A stretch of 64,000 bases of DNA. Origin: an uncultured Sulfolobales archaeon (GTDB lineage: Archaea; Thermoproteota; Thermoprotei_A; Sulfolobales; NBVN01). This document shows, piece after piece, positions 32,063 to 40,254 of this stretch. The notes below the pieces were generated by a model, which was not told the origin of the DNA, did no database searches, and saw nothing but the letters and a program-made list of their open reading frames with translations. Position numbers and translations under genes: made by a program. The stretch is from NCBI GenBank assembly GCA_938073905.1, contig CALJEN010000002.1, positions 62,001 to 126,000 of the forward strand, in the 5' to 3' direction. Position 1 is the first letter of the stretch. Every line of letters begins with the position of its first letter.

Positions 32063-33797
32063 CTCCTCCCACCATGGACGTGTAGAGCCTGTAGTAGAGC
32101 CCCCTCCTCTCCATGAGCTCCTCGTGCGTGCCCTCCTCCACTATCTCGCCGTCGTTCATGACGACGATCCTGTCGACCAGTGGGACTAGCGAGAGCCTCT
32201 GGGACACGATGATGGCCGTCCTGTCCTTCAGGATCTCCCTCAGGTCCTCGAGGAGGGCCTTCTCGGTGCTGGCGTCGAGGTTCGCCACGGGGTCGTCCAG
32301 GAGGAGCACCCTCGGGTTCCTCACGAGGGCCCTGGCTATCGCTATCCTCTGCCTCTGCCCCCCGGAGAGGTTCACCCCCCTCTCTCCCACGGGGGTATCG
32401 AACCCCTTCGGGAGGCTCTCGATGAATTCGCGTATCTTAGCGACCTCGGCCGCCCTGGCCACCTCCTCCGGGGTCGCGCTCGCGTTCCCGAGAGCTATGT
32501 TGTCGTACAGGGTGCCGTTGAAGACGAACGGCTCCTGGGGCACGTAGCCCACGTGTCTCCTGAGGGACGAGAGCCTGATCCTCCTCACGTCGACCCCGTC
32601 GAGGAGCACTGCTCCCTCCTCCGGCTCGTAGAACCTCATGACGAGCTTCAGCAGGGTGGACTTCCCGGAGCCCGGGGGACCAACCACGAGCACCTTCTCT
32701 CCGCTCCTGACCTCGAGGCTGACCCCCTTGAGCGCCCTCCTCCCTCCTGAAGGGTAGGTGAAGGAGACGTTGGCGAACTTCAGGGAGCCCTCGACCCTCT
32801 CCAGGGTCAGCGCTCTGGGGTCCTCGCGAACCGCCTCCTCGGAGCCCACCAGCTCGTAGAGCCTCCTGGCGGACGCGAGGGCCCTCTGGATCTCGGCTAT
32901 CGAGAAGCCCAGCATGTTTAGGGGCCTCGAGAGGGTAGCTAGGTACGTGAGGAACATCACGAGGCCGCCGACGGTCAGCTCCCCCCTGCCTATCGCGTAG
33001 GCTCCGTAGAGTATGACGAGTGCCGACGAGATGCCGAACACGAGAACGGTCGAGTTGCCGTAGAGAGCCCTGATCCTCGCCGCCCTGACGTTCATCTCGG
33101 CGAACCTCTCGTTTTCCCGCCCGAACCTGGCCACCTCGCTGCCGAGTATGTTGAGCCCCTTGACGGTCTTGATCCCCACCAGGTTGTTGGTCGTCAGGGA
33201 CGCTACGACTCCCAGCTGCTGCCTTATCGAGTCGTAGAGGGGCCTGATGATCGACGCGTAGCGCGCGTAGACCGCGACCACCAGGAGCATCGACGCCACC
33301 GCTATGGCCGTGAGCTGGGGCTGGAGGCCGAGCATGTTGTAGGCCGCGAAGGCGAGGAGGCCCGCCGCGCTGAATATCATCCTGAGCCTGTCCGAGAGGA
33401 AGCCCGCCACCCTCTCGCTGTCGTTGGTTATCCTGGAGATCAGCTGCCCGACCGAAGACCTATCGAAGAAGCCCAGGTACTTCCTGAGTACGGCCTCGAA
33501 GGCCTCGAGTCTTATCCTGTGGGTTATCTCCTGCGCGTACCTTGCCGAGACGTACCTGGCCAGGAAGTTCATGACTCCCGAGGCAGCCGCGAACGCCACG
33601 ACGAGGGACGAGTAGAGGAGGACCGCGCTCAGGGAGCCGGCGGAGATCCCCCTGTCTATGGCGTACCTGACGAAGACAGGGGGGAGGCTCGCAGCGTAGG
33701 CGGCTAGCAGTACGAGCACTGCGAGCGCCACGAGGAGGAAGATCCTCTCGGACATGTAGCGCCACAGCCAGTGAGCCAGGCCTCTACCGCCGCTCAA
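32043..33797 (-). CDS. ABC exporter half-transporter, subunit with degenerate catalytic site
   Basis: 584 residues with six membrane helices and an ATPase domain. Walker A VVGPPGSGKSTLLK and signature NLSGGQRQR are canonical, but Walker B reads VLLLDDPVANLD (Asp where the catalytic Glu belongs) and the switch His is Gln in IIVSQRLSLV. With the downstream partner, one composite ATP site is complete (partner Walker A/B plus this LSGGQ) and the other is degenerate, the pattern known from asymmetric exporters. First gene of the pair; TATA box 36-45 bases upstream. Confidence 0.88.
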   Translation of the reverse strand: MSGGRGLAHWLWRYMSERIFLLVALAVLVLLAAYAASLPPVFVRYAIDRGISAGSLSAVLLYSSLVVAFAAASGVMNFLARYVSARYAQEITHRIRLEAFEAVLRKYLGFFDRSSVGQLISRITNDSERVAGFLSDRLRMIFSAAGLLAFAAYNMLGLQPQLTAIAVASMLLVVAVYARYASIIRPLYDSIRQQLGVVASLTTNNLVGIKTVKGLNILGSEVARFGRENERFAEMNVRAARIRALYGNSTVLVFGISSALVILYGAYAIGRGELTVGGLVMFLTYLATLSRPLNMLGFSIAEIQRALASARRLYELVGSEEAVREDPRALTLERVEGSLKFANVSFTYPSGGRRALKGVSLEVRSGEKVLVVGPPGSGKSTLLKLVMRFYEPEEGAVLLDGVDVRRIRLSSLRRHVGYVPQEPFVFNGTLYDNIALGNASATPEEVARAAEVAKIREFIESLPKGFDTPVGERGVNLSGGQRQRIAIARALVRNPRVLLLDDPVANLDASTEKALLEDLREILKDRTAIIVSQRLSLVPLVDRIVVMNDGEIVEEGTHEELMERRGLYYRLYTSMVGGDVGAGN

Positions 33798-33832
33798 CGA
33801 CCCCCTCTACCGAAACGTGGAGTCCTAGGGAA

Positions 33833-33842
33833 GTTTAAAAAC
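33833..33842 (-). promoter_or_regulatory. TATA box of the ABC exporter operon
   Basis: GTTTTTAAAC on the minus strand, palindromic enough to work in either direction, 36-45 bases before the exporter start. Confidence 0.5.
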
Positions 33843-34326
33843 GTTGCGACTTGGGCGGGCCTCCGCCGGCCGGTTCAAGTGGACGGGGGAGGTCCCACTC
33901 TGTCTCGCGCGTTCGAGCGCGTCCTCCCCGACCTACCGGGGGCGGGTGTGAGGCCTCGAGAGGAGACTCCTCGCTGCTCGAGAACCTAGGCAGGGGGCTT
34001 CCCATACGCCACGCTGTGGAAGACGAGCTTTCCCTGCGTTCCGGTCTCCGCGGCCCCCATCTACTAGCTCAGCGTCACCCGAGCAGAGGGGGTCGTCCAG
34101 GCGGGTCTTCCACGCATCAAGACCCTAGCGTGCGCTGCGGATTTCGATCAGGGGTTCCCATAGTTGTCTAGTCAAAGCGGCTCCCTCTTGACCGGGATCA
34201 GGACGTTGAGCGCGGGTTTACCAGCAGTTCCTGAATAGCAATACCTCGCGCATCCCTCTCTAACACCGCTGGTGAAATGGGCATGCCCGACGTATGTGGC
34301 GGAGCGGCGGGCGGGCCGAGGTGGGA
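33843..34326. other. Gene-free interval between the ABC exporter and thi4
   Basis: About 480 bases with no convincing coding frame. It contains small inverted repeats such as CGCGC-GTTCGA-GCGCG near 33906-33921. I tested for tRNA T-arms, C/D boxes, SRP and RNase P signatures and found none. The end next to thi4 carries the 28-nt hairpin repeat. Confidence 0.45.
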
Positions 34327-34360
34327 CGCGTAGTTGCCAAGTGGTAGCTACGCGACAATG
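34317..34360. repeat. Hairpin repeat, copy A (downstream of thi4)
   Basis: A 28-base hairpin at 34327-34354: a 12-pair stem beginning CGCGTAG and ending CTACGCG, with two G-U pairs and the tetraloop AAGT. The left flank GGCCGAGGTG-GG-A and the right flank GACAATGG match copy B at 53385-53432. It lies 8 bases after the thi4 stop on the minus strand. Confidence 0.6.
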
Positions 34361-34362
34361 GT

Positions 34363-35148
34363 CTAGGACCCGGGGCTCCCCAGGTCTGCGGCCACCGCCT
34401 CTGCGACCTTCTTGCCCGACAGCAGCATCGAGCTGAATATGGGACCCATCCTCGGCAGCCCGTAGAGAGCCGCGACCGCCATCCCGGCTACATAGAGCCC
34501 CGGCATGACCCTCCCCGTCCGCTCGACCACCAGCTTCTCGGAGAGCTCGGCGTAGGCGGACTTCTCGCCCTCCAGCTGGAGCCTGACCCCGGGAACCTTC
34601 CTGGCCACTATGCTGAGGACTCCGGCTTCGTGACCGGTCGCGTCCACGACCGCCCTGCTCGTCACGAAGAGGGGATCGACGTGGAGCCCCGAGAGAAGGA
34701 CGGCGCTCCACTGGACCACCACGCCCTCTATCCTCGGCGGACCGTCCCTGTAGATGACGTCCTCCACGTGCACTCCGTGGACCATCCTGACCCCCGAGTC
34801 TATGGCTCCGGCGGCTAGCTTGGCCATGAGCTCGGAAGCGTCCACGACGTATAGGCCCTCCTCGTCGTCCCTGGAGTACCCTATGTTGAAGTCCTCGAGG
34901 ATCCGCAGAGCGCTCTCGTCTACGACCACCTTGTGCAGGAGCATACCCCCTCCCCCTATGCCACCGCCGAAGCTCAGCCTCCTCTCGAAGACGGCGACCC
35001 TGAAGCCCCTCTCGGCCAGGTACCTGGCAGCGGTCATGCCCGAGGGCCCTGCCCCCACTATGGCGACGTCGAGGTCCGAGAGCTCGAGCCAGTCCCGGGC
35101 CGCGCTCCTCCAGATAGCCCTCGATATCCTCTGCTCCAGTCGAGCCAT
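34363..35148 (-). CDS. thi4: Archaeal Thi4 thiazole synthase
   Basis: Makes the thiazole phosphate of thiamine from NAD, glycine and sulfur. 261 residues from ATG 35148. FAD/NAD-binding GAGPSGMTAARYLAERGFRVAVFER near residue 32, GGGIGGGGMLLHKVVV, and C-terminal GLYVAGMAVAALYGLPRMGPIFSSMLLSGKK. At the position of the sacrificial Cys of yeast Thi4 the sequence has His (SGLHVDPLFV), as in archaeal enzymes that use free sulfide catalytically. A much longer frame reaches 36681, but the part before 35148 overlaps the ZIP gene in another frame and is not protein-like. Confidence 0.9.
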   Translation of the reverse strand: MARLEQRISRAIWRSAARDWLELSDLDVAIVGAGPSGMTAARYLAERGFRVAVFERRLSFGGGIGGGGMLLHKVVVDESALRILEDFNIGYSRDDEEGLYVVDASELMAKLAAGAIDSGVRMVHGVHVEDVIYRDGPPRIEGVVVQWSAVLLSGLHVDPLFVTSRAVVDATGHEAGVLSIVARKVPGVRLQLEGEKSAYAELSEKLVVERTGRVMPGLYVAGMAVAALYGLPRMGPIFSSMLLSGKKVAEAVAADLGSPGS

Positions 35149-35276
35149 CCCGGACACCGGGTCTACTAGAAGCCGGAAGAAAAAGCTTTCGAGCAGAGGA
35201 GATCTCTGCGGTAAAAACTGGAAGAAGACTCGAAGAGGCCGGGAGCGGCAGGCGCGCGGGGTGAAGAGCCCGCGGC

Positions 35277-36002
35277 TCATATCGAGGAGGTGAGGATTCC
35301 GAGCACCAGCCCCGCGATAAACCCCGCGGTGGAGTACTCGTCGTGCTCGTGACCGAAGATCTCGGGGGCCACCTCGTGCACGACGACGTAGATCATAGCG
35401 CTCGCCGAGAGGGCCAGCAACAGGGGGAGGGTCAGCGCGGTATCGACTAGCCCCACCAGCGCGACCAGAGCTGAGGCGAACTCGGACGCGGCGCTCAGGA
35501 CTCCGACAGAGAAGCCCACCAGCCTGGACCCGGACGCCGCGGTCGCGGCCAGCGACACTATCAGCCCCTCGGGGACGTCCTGCGCGGCTATCGCGATGGC
35601 GGTGGTCAGACCGGCCTCCGGGCTGTAGAGGGTCGAGGAGCCGACGGCGAGGCCCTCGGGGATGTTGTGTATGGCTATGGCTAGGGCCACCAGGGCCATC
35701 CTCTTGCTCAGCTGGCCCCGGACTATGCGCGCGTGGGGGACGAGCGCGTCCAGGGCCTTGATGAGCGCGAAGCCGGTCGCGAAGCCCAGCAGCGATAGAC
35801 CGAGGCCGCCGAGCTCGAGAGAGGGAGCCAGGAGCTCGGCGAACGCTACGTACACCATGAGCCCGGCGCCGAATCCCAGAGCGGAGTCCGCGAACCTCTC
35901 GTCGAGGCCGAAGCGGAGGAACACCATGGAGGAGCCTAGGACTGTCGCCAGCGTCGGGACGAGGGCGTAGGCGGTCACTCTCAGCACGGGATCCTCGATC
36001 AC
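35277..36002 (-). CDS. ZIP-family divalent metal transporter
   Basis: Imports Zn, Fe or Mn across the membrane. 241 residues, about eight helices. Metal-site helices carry AIAIHNIPEGLAVG and AIAAQDVPEGLIVS, the second with Gln in place of the more common His. A short His/Glu-containing loop (HEVAPEIFGHEHDEYS) lies near the C-terminus. Translation may start at GTG 36002. A TATA-like AGTTTTTTGC lies at 36031-36040. A DtxR-type regulator is encoded in the window at 61.4 kb but is not adjacent. Confidence 0.87.
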   Translation of the reverse strand: MIEDPVLRVTAYALVPTLATVLGSSMVFLRFGLDERFADSALGFGAGLMVYVAFAELLAPSLELGGLGLSLLGFATGFALIKALDALVPHARIVRGQLSKRMALVALAIAIHNIPEGLAVGSSTLYSPEAGLTTAIAIAAQDVPEGLIVSLAATAASGSRLVGFSVGVLSAASEFASALVALVGLVDTALTLPLLLALSASAMIYVVVHEVAPEIFGHEHDEYSTAGFIAGLVLGILTSSI

Positions 36003-36030
36003 CCGCGTTTCCCCGACCCCGAGTCCTCCC

Positions 36031-36040
36031 GCAAAAAACT
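36031..36040 (-). promoter_or_regulatory. TATA-like element for the ZIP transporter
   Basis: AGTTTTTTGC on the minus strand, expected transcript start near 36009. Confidence 0.35.
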
Positions 36041-36086
36041 ATCTCCGCAGAGGTCTCGACAGCGCGAGCACCGGGTCTACCGGACC

Positions 36087-36096
36087 GGTTATATTG
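36087..36096 (+). promoter_or_regulatory. TATA box for the GH84-like gene
   Basis: GGTTATATTG, identical over ten bases to the RuBisCO TATA region at 5725-5734. Expected transcript start near 36117 makes ATG 36121 almost leaderless. Confidence 0.55.
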
Positions 36097-36120
36097 ACGC
36101 ACCGCTCTAGATCTCGGACC

Positions 36121-37347
36121 ATGCTGCTGGGGATCGTCGAGGGGTTCTACGGACCGCCGTGGGACTGGGTCGAGAGACTGAGCATCATGGAGTTCCTCGG
36201 CAGGGTCGGTCTGAACGCGTACGTCTACGCACCCAAGTGGGACCCCCTGCACAGGGAGAGGTGGAGGCTCCCCTACGACCCCGGGTTCGCCGACAGGCTG
36301 GGCATGCTGCTGGACTCGGCGTCGAGGTACGGCGTTAGGATCGTGTTCGCTCTGAGCCCGGGACTGGACGTGGACTACTCCTCCGAGCACGACGCGGCCC
36401 TGCTCCTGAGGAAGCTCGGGTGGGTCATGGAGATGGGGGTCGAGGACCTGGCCCTGCTGCTCGACGACGTCCCGCCGGTGCTCAGGGGGAGGGGGTTCAA
36501 GACTCTGGCCGAGGCGCAGGCCCACCTGGTGAACAGGCTCTTCAGAGAGCTGAGGCCCAGGTCCCTCGTCTTCTGCCCGACGCACTACTACGGTCTCCGG
36601 GAGGACTACATGGGAGAGCTGGGCGCTCTCGTCGACCCCGAGGTCCACGTGGTCTGGACTGGCATGTGGGTAGCGTCCCACAGGATCGGCGTAGAGGAGC
36701 TGGAGTCGGTCTCGAGGCTCCTCGGCAGGAAGCCGTTCTTATGGGACAACTACCCCGTCAACGACTACTTCAGGGTCTACGGGATAACCAGGCTCCACCT
36801 GGGTCCCCTCAGGAACAGGCCAGCCGAGCTCGCTAGGTATGTCTCGGGGTACGTCTCGAACCCGATGAACGAGTGCGAGGCGTCCAAGGTCTCCCTCTAC
36901 ACCGTGGCCGAGGCCCTCCTCAGCGGCTCCTACGACCCGGAGAGGAGCCTGTCCGACGCGGTGGACAGCGTGGTCAACAGGAGCGGTAGGCACCGGTTCA
37001 AGAGGTTCGTCGAGTTCAACAGGGCCAGCTTCATGGACCTCAGGGAGGCCACCGTCACGAGGGAGAACGCGGACGAGGTGCTGGAGCTCACCAGGGAGCT
37101 CAGAGAGTCAGTGAGCAACAGGGAGCTCCTGAGGGAAGTGGAGCCCGTCCTGGGCAAGATGGAGTCCATAGCCAGATACTCCAGGGGCGAGGCGCAGACC
37201 CTGAGCTGGAGGGTCCAGACGTCCGGAGAGTACGACCCGCCGATGACCGACGAGAGGATGCTCAGGGACGCCTTCGGGGTCGTGGCCAGGCTGGTGCCCT
37301 GGTACAGCGGGGCCTACCGCAGGCCCGGGCATCCGCGAAGCGGGTAG
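36121..37347 (+). CDS. GH84-family beta-N-acetylglucosaminidase-like glycoside hydrolase
   Basis: Probable retaining hexosaminidase with substrate-assisted catalysis, as in bacterial NagJ and human O-GlcNAcase. 408 residues. The N-terminus GIVEGFYGPPWDWVERL is the family hallmark; the paired catalytic acids are Asp115-Asp116 in ALLLDDVPP; FLWDNYPVND (about 206-215) is the conserved substrate-binding segment. A helical C-terminal part follows the barrel. No signal peptide, so it acts in the cytoplasm or on imported sugars. ATG 36121 was chosen because the TATA box excludes the upstream start at 36094. Natural substrate in an archaeon is unknown. Confidence 0.85.
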   Translation: MLLGIVEGFYGPPWDWVERLSIMEFLGRVGLNAYVYAPKWDPLHRERWRLPYDPGFADRLGMLLDSASRYGVRIVFALSPGLDVDYSSEHDAALLLRKLGWVMEMGVEDLALLLDDVPPVLRGRGFKTLAEAQAHLVNRLFRELRPRSLVFCPTHYYGLREDYMGELGALVDPEVHVVWTGMWVASHRIGVEELESVSRLLGRKPFLWDNYPVNDYFRVYGITRLHLGPLRNRPAELARYVSGYVSNPMNECEASKVSLYTVAEALLSGSYDPERSLSDAVDSVVNRSGRHRFKRFVEFNRASFMDLREATVTRENADEVLELTRELRESVSNRELLREVEPVLGKMESIARYSRGEAQTLSWRVQTSGEYDPPMTDERMLRDAFGVVARLVPWYSGAYRRPGHPRSG

Positions 37348-37394
37348 CACCGCGGGATCCCTCGGGAGCGCGGCGCCCCACCCACTTTAACGCG

Positions 37395-37403
37395 CTTAAA
37401 TAT
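37395..37403 (+). promoter_or_regulatory. TATA box for the cysteine synthase family gene
   Basis: CTTAAATAT; expected transcript start near 37425 supports ATG 37438 instead of GTG 37411. Confidence 0.55.
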
Positions 37404-37437
37404 GTGAAGGGTGCGAAGAGCGCCGGGCGATCGGCGG

Positions 37438-38358
37438 ATGCGCTCCAGCTCCCCCGCGGCTACCGGACTGCTCGACCTGATAGGGAACACCCCCATCGTT
37501 AAGCTGAGGAGGCTCTCCCCTCCGGGCGTCGAGGTCTACGTCAAGCTCGAGTACGCGAACCCGACGGGCAGCCACAAGGACAGGATAGCTCTCTACATGA
37601 TCAGGGACGCCGTCGAGAGGCACGGCCTCAGAGAGGGCGACGTGGTCGTCGAGGCCTCGAGCGGGAACACGGCCATATCCGTAGCGTTCGTCTCCAAGTT
37701 CTTCGGGCTCAGGCCGGTGATAGTCGTCGAGGAGGAGACGAGCCGGGAAAAGGTCGCGATGCTCAGGCTGCTGGGAGCCGAGGTCCACTACGGGAGCAGT
37801 GACCCGGCCTCCCCGAGGTACTACATAAGGGTAGCCGAGGAGCTAGCCGGGGAGCGCGGAGGAGTCTTCCTGAACCAGTTCGAGAACCCGGCGAACGTCA
37901 GAGCGCACTACGAGACGACCGCAAGGGAGATCTGGCAGGCCCTGGGGAAGAGGATCACGGCCTTCGTCATGGGGGTCGGGACGGGCGGCACGATAACCGG
38001 TGTGGGGAGGTTCCTCAAGGAGGTGTCTCCGGAGATCAGGGTGGTCGCGGTAGCCCCCAGAGGCTCTAGACTCGTCGGGGGACCGGGCGAGGAGTACATA
38101 GACGGCCTGGCGTCTAAGAATGTCCACAAGAACTTCGACAGGAGCGTCGCGGACGCCGTGGTCGAGGTCTCGAGGCGGGACGCCGTCGAGACCGCTAGGA
38201 GGCTGATAGGGGAGGAGGGGATAATGGCCGGGATCTCGGCCGGGGCGAACGTCTGCGCCTCCCTGAGGGTCTCCGAGACTCTGCCCGAAGGCAGCGTCGT
38301 GGTGACGATAGCCCCGGACTCCGCGTTCAGGTACCTCGACGTCCTCCTTCCGAAGTAG
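37438..38358 (+). CDS. Cysteine synthase family PLP enzyme (fold type II)
   Basis: Beta-replacement enzyme of the cysteine synthase/cystathionine beta-synthase family; likely makes cysteine from O-acetyl- or O-phosphoserine and sulfide. 306 residues. LLDLIGNTPIVKLRRL at the N-terminus, Schiff-base Lys47 in PTGSHKDRIA, EASSGNTAIS for the substrate carboxylate, GVGTGGTITGVGRFLKE for the phosphate and a C-terminal APDSAFRYLDVLL. No CBS regulatory domains. The exact acyl substrate cannot be told. The 3' end overlaps the convergent phosphoribosyltransferase gene by 32 bases. Confidence 0.88.
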   Translation: MRSSSPAATGLLDLIGNTPIVKLRRLSPPGVEVYVKLEYANPTGSHKDRIALYMIRDAVERHGLREGDVVVEASSGNTAISVAFVSKFFGLRPVIVVEEETSREKVAMLRLLGAEVHYGSSDPASPRYYIRVAEELAGERGGVFLNQFENPANVRAHYETTAREIWQALGKRITAFVMGVGTGGTITGVGRFLKEVSPEIRVVAVAPRGSRLVGGPGEEYIDGLASKNVHKNFDRSVADAVVEVSRRDAVETARRLIGEEGIMAGISAGANVCASLRVSETLPEGSVVVTIAPDSAFRYLDVLLPK

Positions 38359-38977
38359 CTCCAGGGCTGCGGGACTGGTAGAACCTCAGCGACGTCCTGA
38401 GGACCCCCTCGGGCGCCCTGACCCCGAGCCTCCTCGCGAGAGCGAGAGCCCTCTCCAGCAGCTGCTCCTCCGCGAGTCCCCCGCCACCGTGTTCCCTCAG
38501 GGCGAGGGCGACGAGGGTCTCGGCCAGCGACCAGGGGTAGAATATCCAGGCCCACCTGTCCAGCCTCTCGGCGTAGAAGTCCGGCATCACCGAGGAGGTC
38601 GGCTTGAGGTGGAGCACGGCCGTCCTGACCTCCCTCGGGCCGAGCTTCGAGAGCTCCCGGATGGCGACCTCCAGGGTCTTTCCGGTGTCGGCCACCTCGT
38701 CGACCAGGAGGACTCTCCTGCCGTCGATCCTGCCCTGGGGCAGCTGCTCGACGACCGGCGTCGGGTAGGCCTCCTCGGCAATCCCCCAGTGCTTGACCCT
38801 TATCGCGTAGAAGGACTCCACGTTCAGGACGTCGCTGATCACGAGCGCCGGGACGACGCCTCCCCTCATCACCGCGACGATCACGTCGGGATCGTAGCCC
38901 GAGTCCGCGACCATCCTGGCTAGCCGGTAGCAGAGCCTGACGGCCTTGCTCCACGTCACGTACGCTACCTCGACCAC
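38327..38977 (-). CDS. Purine-type phosphoribosyltransferase
   Basis: PRTase-fold enzyme that transfers ribose phosphate from PRPP to a base; archaeal relatives are annotated as xanthine/guanine or hypoxanthine types. 216 residues. The PRPP loop is VLLVDEVADTGKTLEVA near residue 92, preceded by VIVAVMRGGVVPALVISDVL. A 60-residue C-terminal extension (ALREHGGGGLAEEQLLERALALARRLGVRAPEGVLR) is additional to the core. GTG start. It is divergent from GMP synthase, and both belong to purine metabolism. Confidence 0.85.
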   Translation of the reverse strand: MVEVAYVTWSKAVRLCYRLARMVADSGYDPDVIVAVMRGGVVPALVISDVLNVESFYAIRVKHWGIAEEAYPTPVVEQLPQGRIDGRRVLLVDEVADTGKTLEVAIRELSKLGPREVRTAVLHLKPTSSVMPDFYAERLDRWAWIFYPWSLAETLVALALREHGGGGLAEEQLLERALALARRLGVRAPEGVLRTSLRFYQSRSPGATSEGGRRGT

Positions 38978-39007
38978 GGAACTCCCCGAGCTAGGTCGCT
39001 ACGCGCG

Positions 39008-39018
39008 GAAATTAATTC
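39008..39018 (-). promoter_or_regulatory. TATA box for the phosphoribosyltransferase
   Basis: GAATTAATTTC on the minus strand, about 31-41 bases before the GTG start. Confidence 0.5.
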
Positions 39019-39050
39019 AGAGCGGAGTGAATGGGGCTACGACCACCGCA

Positions 39051-39060
39051 AGTTTATTTA
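39051..39060 (+). promoter_or_regulatory. TATA box for guaA
   Basis: AGTTTATTTA; expected transcript start close to the GTG at 39080. Confidence 0.5.
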
Positions 39061-39079
39061 GTGTCGGTTAAGCTACTGG

Positions 39080-40201
39080 GTGCTCGGGATCGTGTTCGAC
39101 CCGGCGAGCTTCGTCTGGAGGGCGGTGGAGGAGCTGAGAAGGGCGTGCGGGAGCTCGGGGAGGGTCCTGGCAGCCGTGAGCGGCGGGGTCGACAGCATCA
39201 CGGCCGCTGTCTTGGTCGAGAGGGCCCTCGGGGAAGCCGTTGCGGCAGTCTACGTGGACACGGGCTTCATGAGGTCGAGCGAGGGCGAGAGGGTGAGGGA
39301 ACAGCTGAGGGGCTTGCTCGAGGTGGAGCTGGTGGACAGGTCGGGGAGGTTCTACGAATCCCTCCTGGGGCTCAGCGAGGCGGAGGAGAAGAGGAGGGTC
39401 TTCAGGGAGGTGTTCTACGGAGTCATGTCCGAGCTCATCAGAGAGCGCGGGGCCGACCACCTGGTTCAGGGGACTATCAGGGCCGACGTGGTCGAGACGG
39501 TCGGGGGCGTGAAGACCCAGCACAACGTGCTCAGCGAGGAGCTGCAGAGGAGGTACGGAGTCAAGGTCATAGAGCCCCTCAGAGACCTCTACAAGCACGA
39601 GGTCAGGGAGGTCGCGAGGTACCTGGGGATCCCAGAGGCTATAGTCTCGAGGCAGCCGTTCCCGGGCCCAGGTCTCCTGGTGAGGACGGTCGGGAAGCTC
39701 ACGCTCGAGAAGCTCGACCTCGTCAGGAAGGCCACGGAGGTCGTCGAGGAGGCCCTGGCCGGCATCGGAGCGAGCCAGTACTTCGCGGCAGTGTGGGAGC
39801 ACGAATCTGGGTCCCGGAGCGAGGTCTGCCTGGGCTCGGGGAGATGCGTGAGGTACCGCAAGCTCGGAGTCATGGCTACCGGAGTTAGGGGTGGGAAGAG
39901 GGTCTACGCTCCTGTGGCCCTCCTGGAGGAGGACCCGGGGCTCGGCGCGGAGGAGCTCTCCGAGCTTGCCGAGAGGGCCGGGGTCTCCAGGTTCATCGCG
40001 CTGCTGGACGAGCACGGAGAGGGCAGGTACTTCGTCTCCGTCAGAGCCGTCAGGACCTCGGACTTCATGACAGCCGACGTGGTCAGGCCCCCCGAGGGGC
40101 TCCTCCTGAGAACGGCCTCGCGCCTGCTCGAGCTCGGTGGCGTTAGAGCTGTCGGGTTCGACATAACGCCGAAGCCCCCGGCTACGATAGAGTACGAGTA
40201 G
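39080..40201 (+). CDS. guaA: GMP synthase, ATP pyrophosphatase subunit
   Basis: Amidates XMP to GMP. 373 residues comprising only the synthetase half. The PP-loop is AAVSGGVDSITA (SGGVDS at 34-39). LVQGTIRADVVETVGGVKTQHNV and SRQPFPGPGLLVRTVG are the conserved substrate blocks, and the C-terminal dimerisation domain ends in FDITPKPPATIEYE, the family terminus. Archaea commonly encode the glutaminase subunit separately; it is not in this window. Divergent from the phosphoribosyltransferase gene. Confidence 0.93.
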   Translation: MLGIVFDPASFVWRAVEELRRACGSSGRVLAAVSGGVDSITAAVLVERALGEAVAAVYVDTGFMRSSEGERVREQLRGLLEVELVDRSGRFYESLLGLSEAEEKRRVFREVFYGVMSELIRERGADHLVQGTIRADVVETVGGVKTQHNVLSEELQRRYGVKVIEPLRDLYKHEVREVARYLGIPEAIVSRQPFPGPGLLVRTVGKLTLEKLDLVRKATEVVEEALAGIGASQYFAAVWEHESGSRSEVCLGSGRCVRYRKLGVMATGVRGGKRVYAPVALLEEDPGLGAEELSELAERAGVSRFIALLDEHGEGRYFVSVRAVRTSDFMTADVVRPPEGLLLRTASRLLELGGVRAVGFDITPKPPATIEYE

Positions 40202-40213
40202 AGAGCGGGCCCG

Positions 40214-40222
40214 GATATTTTG
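40214..40222 (+). promoter_or_regulatory. TATA-like element for the saccharopine dehydrogenase-like gene
   Basis: GATATTTTG, about 33-41 bases before the GTG start. Confidence 0.4.
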
Positions 40223-40254
40223 ACCAGCTACCCGCGCTAGCTGGGTGGAGGCCC

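Noticed and set aside
33880..33895. T-loop-like GGTTCAAGT, possible tRNA
   Set aside because: The flanking bases do not form a five-pair T stem and no acceptor, D or anticodon arm could be placed. The same applies to TTCGAGG near 17630 (minus strand) and TTCAAAC near 16078.
34327..34354. Hairpin repeat copy A as a bacterial-style intrinsic terminator of thi4
   Set aside because: No T-tract follows on the minus strand, and archaeal termination does not normally use hairpins; kept instead as an unexplained repeat.
34363..36681. A 772-residue fusion protein ending in Thi4
   Set aside because: The part before 35148 has Arg/Pro-rich low-complexity sequence typical of an antisense or off-frame reading and overlaps the well-supported ZIP transporter gene.
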